NCBI GenBank assembly: GCA_002502855.1
Contig: DAQK01000025.1
Span: 1-11,419 of the forward strand
Source of the DNA: Methanobacterium sp. UBA279
GTDB taxonomy: Archaea; Methanobacteriota; Methanobacteria; Methanobacteriales; Methanobacteriaceae
Direction: 5' to 3'
Length of the DNA: 11,419 nucleotides
Part shown: piece after piece, positions 6,979-11,419 of the stretch
How the letters are laid out: each line of letters opens with the position of its first letter
Numbering within the stretch: the first letter of the stretch is position 1
Program-made: the position numbers and the translations under genes
The notes under the pieces: generated by a model
Seen by the model: only the letters and a program-made list of their open reading frames with translations
Databases searched by the model: none
Told to the model about the DNA's origin: nothing

Positions 6979-7851
6979 ATGACTACAACTTTAAATTTCA
7001 CAAAAATGCACGGACTAGGAAACGATTACGTGGTTATCGACGAATCCAAAGCTGAGATAATCCCAGAAGATAAAAAAAATGCCATTTCAGAAGAATTATG
7101 TAACAGGAGGTTCTCTGTCGGTGCTGATGGAGTTATATTCATCAGTCCAGCCACAACCAGCGACGCAGATATACGTTTCAGGATCTTCAACGCCGATGGT
7201 AGTGAAGCAGAGATGTGTGGTAACGGTATACGATGCTTTGCCAAATTCGTGTACGAAAATAACATCTTACCCGAAGAGGAAATGCTGGTGGAAACCATGG
7301 AAGATATAAAAGACCTCGTCTTAACTGTCGATAATGGTAAAGTAACCAGCATCAGAGTAGATATGGGTACAGCCACCTTTAAACCAGATGAAATCCCCAT
7401 GGAAACCAGTGAAGCTGAATTCCTCGATCAGGAAATAATGGTGGATGATGATACATTCAAAATGACCGTGCTCAGCGTGGGAAACCCCCATGCAATAACT
7501 TTCACAGACGATATAGACTCCATAGCCCTGGAAACCATCGGCCCAAAAATCGAATATCATCCCTCCTTCCCCCAGAGGATCAACGCCCATTTCGTACGTA
7601 TCCTGGGAAGAGATGAGGTGGAGATGATAACCTGGGAAAGGGGAACTGGAGTAACCCTGGCCTGCGGTACCGGAGCTACCTCCACAGTACTGGCCGGTTA
7701 CAAGCTGGGGCTCCTGGACGAAGAGGTCCTGGTGCACCTGCCCGGGGGAGAGCTTAAAATTACTGTTTACCATGAAGGAGATAAATTAGGCGCGTTCATG
7801 GAAGGCGACTCTGTTACGGTGTTTAAAGGACAGATCGAAATCAATATTTAA
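6979..7851 (+). CDS. dapF: Diaminopimelate epimerase
   Basis: PLP-independent epimerase that converts LL- to meso-diaminopimelate, the substrate of LysA. The 290 residues form two similar halves, each supplying one catalytic cysteine: Cys80 in NADGSEAEMCGNGIRC and Cys229 in TGVTLACGTGATS. Other markers are the N-terminal FTKMHGLGNDYVVID, VSVGNPHA-like LSVGNPHAITF and ITWERGTG. I start at the ATG at 6979; an in-frame TTG at 6970 would add three residues but lies inside the only weak ribosome-binding-like sequence (GAGCTTGATC). Meso-diaminopimelate is needed here for lysine only, because members of this order use pseudomurein in their walls, which contains lysine and no diaminopimelate. The gene is the last of the lysA-dapF unit and converges on the DUF488 gene. 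Confidence 0.95.
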   Translation: MTTTLNFTKMHGLGNDYVVIDESKAEIIPEDKKNAISEELCNRRFSVGADGVIFISPATTSDADIRFRIFNADGSEAEMCGNGIRCFAKFVYENNILPEEEMLVETMEDIKDLVLTVDNGKVTSIRVDMGTATFKPDEIPMETSEAEFLDQEIMVDDDTFKMTVLSVGNPHAITFTDDIDSIALETIGPKIEYHPSFPQRINAHFVRILGRDEVEMITWERGTGVTLACGTGATSTVLAGYKLGLLDEEVLVHLPGGELKITVYHEGDKLGAFMEGDSVTVFKGQIEINI

Positions 7852-7853
7852 CT

Positions 7854-7870
7854 TATCTTTTATTTTCCCT
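7854..7870 (+). terminator. T-rich terminator after dapF
   Basis: A pyrimidine tract TATCTTTTATTTTCCCTT begins a few bases after the dapF stop and lies in the 23-base gap before the end of the convergent DUF488 gene. This is compatible with T-tract termination. The gap is so short that the two transcripts probably overlap. Confidence 0.4.
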
Positions 7871-7874
7871 TGAT

Positions 7875-8246
7875 TTATCCTGAACCCTTCTTACCTTCTT
7901 CGATCTGAAGCTTATCCCTTAATACCACCGCATCGTTATGTTCCTCATCTTTAGCAGAATAAATAAGTGTGACTGTTCCTTTTTCTTTCTCTAGGTCTTT
8001 TATTTTAGATAAAAAACTCTTTTTATCTTTAAGTTCTGCACTGTACCTTTTTTGGAACTCTAACCACTTCTCAGGGTCATGGCCGAACCATTTCCTCAAC
8101 TCATTACTGGGTGCTACTTCTTTAAGCCATAAATCCAGTTTAGCTTTATCTTTCGATACGCCCCGGGACCATAGTCTATCCACTAAAATGCGGAATCCAT
8201 CTTCTTTCTCTGGTGGTTGGTAGGCTCTTTTAATTTTTATCATCAT
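7875..8246 (-). CDS. DUF488 family protein (YeaO-like)
   Basis: Member of the DUF488 family, 123 residues and cytoplasmic; no biochemical function is established that I know of. The family signature is clear: KRAYQPPEKEDGFRILVDRLWSRGV near residues 6-30, the conserved block LKEVAPSNELRKWFGHDPEKW at ~41-61, and a final TVTLIYSAKDEEHNDAVVLRD at ~91-111. The domain is full length, with a short Lys/Gly/Ser tail. Two consecutive ATGs (8246 and 8243) could both start it; no strong ribosome binding site is seen. The start codon overlaps a 15-base inverted repeat. The gene stands alone, convergent with dapF and divergent from the TPR gene. Confidence 0.88.
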   Translation of the reverse strand: MMIKIKRAYQPPEKEDGFRILVDRLWSRGVSKDKAKLDLWLKEVAPSNELRKWFGHDPEKWLEFQKRYSAELKDKKSFLSKIKDLEKEKGTVTLIYSAKDEEHNDAVVLRDKLQIEEGKKGSG

Positions 8247-8259
8247 TCATAATATGAAT
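8245..8259. repeat. Inverted repeat overlapping the DUF488 start
   Basis: ATTCATA, one central A, then TATGAAT form a perfect inverted repeat with 7-base arms. It covers the first bases of the DUF488 coding region and its immediate leader. A repressor site or an mRNA hairpin that hides the start codon are possible roles. In AT-rich DNA such a repeat can also occur by chance. Confidence 0.4.
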
Positions 8260-8308
8260 TCCTGGATTTTTAGATTTTATGAATTAAAAAAAAAATAAAA
8301 TACTCCAT

Positions 8309-8316
8309 GTATATTA
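8309..8316 (+). promoter_or_regulatory. TATA-like box of the TPR gene
   Basis: GTATATTA stands about 60 bases before the TPR start. Initiation some 25 bases downstream, near 8338, would leave a leader of about 38 bases that ends in the GGTGGTG ribosome binding site (8359-8365). Confidence 0.35.
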
Positions 8317-8375
8317 GTATTGTTGAAAAGAATAATTGTCAAACATACTGAGAGATAAATGGTGGTGAAGGACAA

Positions 8376-8861
8376 ATGCCCGGCAAAGACGTAGAATTGT
8401 ACTATAAAAAGGCCTTTGAACTTTTACAGAAGAAAGAGTACGATAAATCCCTACAACTCCTGGATATGGTTAATAAAATTGATGAGAAGTATAAACCAGC
8501 CTGGAGCTGTAAAGGGATAGCTTACATGGAAAAAGAGGAATATCTTCCGGCTTTGAAATCCTTTGAAAAGGTCATTAAACTGGATGCTGGTGACAACCTC
8601 GCCTGGTACAATAAAGGTTATGTTCTTCTACTGATGGAAGAATACGAAGAAGCCAGGAAGGTTTTTGACTTTTTCCTGGCCAGGTATGAAAACAAAAATG
8701 ATGACTTCTTCAAATTCGCCCTCTATCTACGTGCCAAAAGTCTTTATGGTCTTAAAAACTATGAAAATGCTCTTATTTCAGTTGATGAAGCCATATTAAA
8801 GGATAAAAACTTTAAAGATGCTGTGGAACTTCGAGAATCCATTAAAAAAGAACTGAAATAA
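8376..8861 (+). CDS. Tetratricopeptide repeat (TPR) protein, 161 residues
   Basis: Small cytoplasmic protein built almost entirely of TPR helical pairs, expected to act as a protein-binding scaffold. Units are visible near residues 6-38 (YYKKAFELLQKKEYDKSLQL), 41-73 (PAWSCKGIAYMEKEEYLPAL), 74-106 (LAWYNKGYVLLLMEEYEEAR) and, after a short break, ~115-147 (ALYLRAKSLYGLKNYENAL). The W/L-G-Y-A-F-P pattern is recognisable in each, and the second is the most canonical. There is no signal peptide and no other domain, so neither partner nor pathway can be read from it. The start is supported by GGTGGTG ten bases upstream of the ATG. TPR proteins of this type are common in methanogen genomes. Confidence 0.88.
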   Translation: MPGKDVELYYKKAFELLQKKEYDKSLQLLDMVNKIDEKYKPAWSCKGIAYMEKEEYLPALKSFEKVIKLDAGDNLAWYNKGYVLLLMEEYEEARKVFDFFLARYENKNDDFFKFALYLRAKSLYGLKNYENALISVDEAILKDKNFKDAVELRESIKKELK

Positions 8862-8910
8862 ATAATTAGATTAGTTCAGATTTTGAAATAGATCAACCTC
8901 ATTTTACAAT

Positions 8911-8941
8911 AAAAAAAATCACCCCACATACTCCAAGTATG
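8911..8941 (-). terminator. Hairpin plus T-run terminator of cobJ
   Basis: Three bases after the cobJ stop, the minus strand reads CATACT-TGG-AGTATG, a hairpin with a 6-base stem and 3-base loop (8927-8941). Eight bases later comes a run of eight T (8911-8918). The spacing between stem and T-run is longer than in a classical intrinsic terminator, but the T-tract alone suits archaeal termination. Confidence 0.5.
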
Positions 8942-8944
8942 CCC

Positions 8945-10009
8945 TCAGCATTCACTACCCCGGATACATTCCCTTCTTAATTTCAATAGCTCTTTCTTTT
9001 TTTCCTTAAGGTCATCGATGTTTTGCACTATCGATGGTAACTTGGCCTGTATACACTCAACTGTTTCATCTTCATGTATCCATGTGCAACCCTCACAACT
9101 CCATACGCCCTTCTCTTTTATCCAACAACCCCCAGTGGACGGATCTCCACATGGGTAGAACGGACAGTAACAGAAGGTACAGTTCTGGGGGTGATAATGG
9201 CAGGGATAATATTCACACCCTAAATTAGGGCCTTCAACACCTTCACCAGCCAGATATTTCTCATAAAACTCTATAGCCAGGGGGTGTAAAGGATAGGGTA
9301 CCATATAGCCCCTGGGGGTTACCATCCAGCCGTCCTCCACATAGGACATGCTATTTCCCACAATGATGATGGTGGACATATCGATTTCTTCGGTGGGAAG
9401 TTTTTCTAAGGAGGTAATCCTAACATCAGCCCCACCATCTTTCCCTTTAACCAGGCCTACTGGTGTGGATGGTTTTCTCTCATCCTGCAAGATACTAAGG
9501 GCTTCAAAAAATGGTTTTTTACGGGTTTTACTTCGAGGATTATAGAAAGCAATGACGAAATCCCCTTCACAGGCCTTTTTTATCTTACATTTAATTTCAG
9601 AAAGGGGGGTTAATAGATCACTTAGGCTTATAACTGCAAAATCATGCAATGGGGCTCCTAGAAGTGATGCTGCAAAGTTAACCGCCGATATCCCGGGTAC
9701 AACTTCTACTTCCACATCTTCATACTTTCCCATCAACTGGAAGAGGACGTTGGCCATTCCAAAAATCCCTGGATCTCCACTGGATACAAGGACTACCTTC
9801 TTACCTTCCCGGCTTTCACGCACAGCCAGTTCAACTCGGAGCAATTCCTGTCCCATTCCCTTAGATAGGACTTCTTTTCCTTCCACCAGGTCTTCTATAT
9901 ACTTAATATAACCTTTATAGCCTATTATAACATCTGCTTCTTCAATAGCCTTTAATGCCCGTATGGTCATATCTTCCCGGGAGGGGCCGATGCCCACCAC
10001 ACTAATCAT
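8945..10009 (-). CDS. cobJ: Precorrin-3B/cobalt-factor III C17-methyltransferase fused to a cysteine-rich domain
   Basis: Corrin ring-contracting methyltransferase of cobalamin synthesis (CobJ/CbiH), using S-adenosylmethionine. In an anaerobic methanogen the substrate is expected to be cobalt-factor III, and the product serves corrinoids of methyl transfer. Residues 1-~240 are the tetrapyrrole methylase domain: SVVGIGPS, SSGDPGIFGMA, VVPGISAVNFAASLLGAP, FVIAFYNPRS and IIIVGNS. Residues ~260-320 form a tail with ten cysteines (265, 270, 277, 280, 282, 287, 295, 305, 308, 319), which resembles the cysteine-rich small domain (PF04071) and probably binds metal. A Lys/Glu-rich helix and two more cysteines end the 354-residue protein. 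I start at the ATG at 10009 because GGGTGA precedes it by seven bases; the frame could be extended to 10048, but without sequence resembling the family. No other cobalamin gene is nearby. Confidence 0.92.
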   Translation of the reverse strand: MISVVGIGPSREDMTIRALKAIEEADVIIGYKGYIKYIEDLVEGKEVLSKGMGQELLRVELAVRESREGKKVVLVSSGDPGIFGMANVLFQLMGKYEDVEVEVVPGISAVNFAASLLGAPLHDFAVISLSDLLTPLSEIKCKIKKACEGDFVIAFYNPRSKTRKKPFFEALSILQDERKPSTPVGLVKGKDGGADVRITSLEKLPTEEIDMSTIIIVGNSMSYVEDGWMVTPRGYMVPYPLHPLAIEFYEKYLAGEGVEGPNLGCEYYPCHYHPQNCTFCYCPFYPCGDPSTGGCWIKEKGVWSCEGCTWIHEDETVECIQAKLPSIVQNIDDLKEKKKELLKLRRECIRGSEC

Positions 10010-10027
10010 CGCGGATTCACCCTTTGT

Positions 10028-10041
10028 ATAGGAATTCCTAT
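10028..10041. repeat. 14-base perfect palindrome before cobJ
   Basis: ATAGGAATTCCTAT is a perfect palindrome located 18 bases upstream of the chosen cobJ start and just before its ribosome binding site. It could be an operator or an mRNA hairpin. Its placement outside the probable coding region supports the shorter cobJ start. Confidence 0.45.
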
Positions 10042-10079
10042 GGTTCAATTACAATGTTGCATCAAATTTTCCAACGTTT

Positions 10080-10088
10080 ATTAAAAAA
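10080..10088 (-). terminator. T-run after the exported protein gene
   Basis: Immediately after the stop of the exported protein, the minus strand runs ATTTTTTTAAT. This is a short T-tract of the kind that ends archaeal transcripts, although with only about 80 bases to cobJ partial readthrough into cobJ is possible. Confidence 0.4.
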
Positions 10089-10090
10089 AT

Positions 10091-10612
10091 TTAAGTACCG
10101 TTTGGTGAGTTACTATACAGCTTACGGACGGTAGTGATTACTATGGAGTTTAAATCCACTGTAATCCCACCACTTTCCACTTTACCAATGGCTGTAGCAG
10201 TTATGCTGTACGTTTCATCTGGTTTGATGATGATACTTCCATTAGTACTATTACCGCTGGTGGTGGTTGTCTTATAAGCCATCAAAGTGATGGTAACGGT
10301 GATGTTTTCGTTTCTGGTACTTTCATTTGTATGGGCCGACAAAGATTGAAGATTAACACCATTCATCTCACTCTTATTCTGGATAGCCTGTGCTACATCA
10401 TTTTCATTGTTGATATCTATGGCTTTCTGAGTGCTGTTTTGCGATCCCTGTAATAAGTGTATCAGGGAATTGATCCCATCCAACTGCATATCTATCAATT
10501 TCCCTATATCTGGGGGTTCCCCAGAGACTATGGTGTTAGCACTGATTAGTCCTGCTTCAAAAAACACCACACATAAAATGAAAAGTAAAAAGTATTTAAC
10601 TACACTGTTCAA
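10091..10612 (-). CDS. Hypothetical exported protein rich in N-glycosylation sequons
   Basis: Not recognised as a named family. An N-terminal hydrophobic stretch (KYFLLFILCVVFFEAGLISA, after a single Lys) reads as a signal peptide with a likely cleavage after ISA, or as a membrane anchor. The mature part of about 145 residues is rich in Asn, Thr, Ser and Ile. It contains seven N-x-S/T sequons (NST, NKS, NES, NIT, NST, NGS and NGT at the very end), which suggests a glycosylated surface protein. The second half has alternating beta-strand-like segments (TVTITLMAY, TYSITATAIG, NSIVITTV). The start is probably the TTG at 10612: the GTG at 10621 lies inside the AGGTGAT ribosome binding site. It diverges from DP1 and precedes cobJ on the same strand. 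Confidence 0.75.
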   Translation of the reverse strand: MNSVVKYFLLFILCVVFFEAGLISANTIVSGEPPDIGKLIDMQLDGINSLIHLLQGSQNSTQKAIDINNENDVAQAIQNKSEMNGVNLQSLSAHTNESTRNENITVTITLMAYKTTTTSGNSTNGSIIIKPDETYSITATAIGKVESGGITVDLNSIVITTVRKLYSNSPNGT

Positions 10613-10614
10613 TG

Positions 10615-10622
10615 ATATCACC
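10615..10622 (-). promoter_or_regulatory. Ribosome binding site deciding a TTG start
   Basis: On the minus strand AGGTGAT is followed after four bases by TTG (10612). The alternative GTG start of the longer frame is part of this very motif and could not be bound by the anti-Shine-Dalgarno sequence and used as a start codon at once. A TTG start is therefore preferred. Confidence 0.55.
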
Positions 10623-10754
10623 TTTTATAAATTGTATTTCCTTCGTGAAAAGATTAATTGCTGATTCTGTAATTTTATGTTATTTTCAGAGATGTGAGGT
10701 TAACTATTATAATTATAACATAATTAAATAAAATAAAAGCTTTTGGGATATTTC

Positions 10755-11419
10755 ATGTACGAGACTATCATCAACAAATTCGTGGAAGCTGAAGTTTTAC
10801 TGGACGACACAGCCTACCAGAAGATTAAAAAACAAGAAGATGCTTTAAAATTTACAGAATCCTTGATTCATAGATTAGGCCTCCCACGAGAAGATATAAT
10901 GATTCTCACCGGGGAGATGGTGGAACAGTACCTTGAAGATAGTAAACCAGGGATAGGTGAGGATAATTCCAAGGGTGAAAGCAGTTCCCCTAACATAAAC
11001 AACCCCCTTAGTGAAAGCAGCACCCAAGCAGCTCCCATCTCCAGTGCTGAAAGTATCCCAGAACCAGACTCTTTTGCAACTGATAATACTCTTGAACCAG
11101 ACCCTTTCCGAGCCATAAAAACCAGTACCGCCTCACAAGCAACCGAAACAGATAACGCAAACCATGCAACTGAAACCGAAACAATCCAGGCAACCGAAAC
11201 AGATAACATCACGACCACAACTGACGACTACGAACCAATACACCAAAGTAAACTGAGTGAAAGCCACGGTGTTGAGATAATAAAGGATTCCAGCCGGAAA
11301 TCCTATACCAACGGAGAAATAAAGGATTTCACAGCCTACTTCGGCAGCAGATATCATAAGTTAAGGGATATGCTGCAGAGGAAAAAGGACCTGAAAAGCC
11401 CCCAATCCATACAGGAACT
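10755..11419 (+). CDS. polB: DNA polymerase II (family D) small subunit DP1, 5' part
   Basis: The frame opens at 10755 and runs off the window without a stop: 221 codons are present. DP1 carries the exonuclease fold of the archaeal replicative polymerase D and pairs with the large subunit DP2. Only the N-terminal region is seen, so the OB fold and phosphoesterase domain with its catalytic motifs lie outside. Residues ~1-62 are a helical N-terminal domain (KFTESLIHRLGLPREDIMIL). Residues ~63-170 are a low-complexity Ser/Thr/Glu/Pro linker including two copies of ATETDN. From ~185 the segment NGEIKDFTAYFGSRYHKLRDML is the typical lead into the OB domain of DP1. The identification rests mainly on that segment and on the N-terminal domain. 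A TATA-like sequence around 10706-10716 may be the promoter; the ribosome binding site is weak. Confidence 0.8.
   Translation, partial: MYETIINKFVEAEVLLDDTAYQKIKKQEDALKFTESLIHRLGLPREDIMILTGEMVEQYLEDSKPGIGEDNSKGESSSPNINNPLSESSTQAAPISSAESIPEPDSFATDNTLEPDPFRAIKTSTASQATETDNANHATETETIQATETDNITTTTDDYEPIHQSKLSESHGVEIIKDSSRKSYTNGEIKDFTAYFGSRYHKLRDMLQRKKDLKSPQSIQE
11139..11207 (+). repeat. polB: 18-base direct repeats in the DP1 linker
   Basis: GCAACCGAAACAGATAAC occurs exactly at 11139-11156 and at 11190-11207, with a looser copy (GCAACTGAAACC) between them. They encode ATETDN in frame. Slippage or unequal crossing-over of such copies would lengthen or shorten the linker by multiples of three bases. 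Confidence 0.75.

Noticed and set aside
7321..7773. Minus-strand frame of 150 codons inside dapF
   Set aside because: It lies wholly within a gene with clear catalytic motifs, shows no family features and has an unlikely composition; it is a shadow frame.
9552..9911. Plus-strand frame of 119 codons inside cobJ
   Set aside because: It is antisense to the conserved methylase domain and rich in Ser, Thr and Arg without recognisable motifs.
10010..10048. Thirteen extra N-terminal residues of CobJ
   Set aside because: The added residues do not resemble the family, and a ribosome binding site precedes the inner ATG at 10009.
10868..11357. Minus-strand frames opposite the DP1 start
   Set aside because: Their repetitive hydrophobic look (VSVAW-type repeats) is the complement of the Ser/Thr/Glu linker repeats of DP1; the sense frame matches DP1.
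1..11419. CRISPR arrays, tRNA or rRNA genes, insertion sequences, prophage genes or a defence system
   Set aside because: No regularly spaced repeats, cloverleaf-like sequence, transposase or integrase frame, or known defence motif was found; all longer frames are accounted for by chromosomal housekeeping or small unknown genes.

Overview
The window looks like a stretch of chromosome from a methanogenic archaeon of the order Methanobacteriales, close to Methanobacterium. The evidence is the start of the small subunit of the archaeal family-D DNA polymerase (DP1) at the right edge, a CobJ/CbiH methyltransferase with the extra cysteine-rich tail seen in methanogens, an archaeal OGG1-type glycosylase, AT-rich spacers with archaeal TATA-like boxes, T-rich terminators and AGGTGAT-type ribosome binding sites. 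No rRNA, tRNA, CRISPR array, insertion sequence or phage gene is visible. No gene-free stretch exceeds about 155 bases. I found no clear candidate for a new multi-gene system. The window is mostly core metabolism and maintenance.

Left part (1-3066): a plus-strand block. It opens with a broken tag gene (3-methyladenine DNA glycosylase I) that carries an in-frame stop and a later one-base insertion. Next come an unknown 149-residue helical protein, an OGG1/AlkA-type glycosylase whose start overlaps that gene, and an unknown 219-residue protein with a CxxC motif. A small three-helix membrane protein is encoded convergently and overlaps the last gene tail to tail.

Middle part (3067-7870): a GAF-domain protein, probably read from a leaderless mRNA, faces a cyclophilin prolyl isomerase. 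The cyclophilin is divergent from argD. argD, lysA and dapF follow on the plus strand. dapF and lysA are the last two steps of lysine synthesis through diaminopimelate. argD belongs to arginine synthesis and may also serve the diaminopimelate branch. argD and lysA each have their own promoter-like box; lysA and dapF are close enough to share an mRNA.

Right part (7871-11419): a DUF488 (YeaO-like) protein on the minus strand, a TPR protein on the plus strand, then cobJ and a small exported, sequon-rich protein on the minus strand. The partial DP1 gene diverges from the exported protein. Translation starts for cobJ, the exported protein, the cyclophilin and dapF were moved inward from the longest ORF, mostly because ribosome binding sites support the inner codons.
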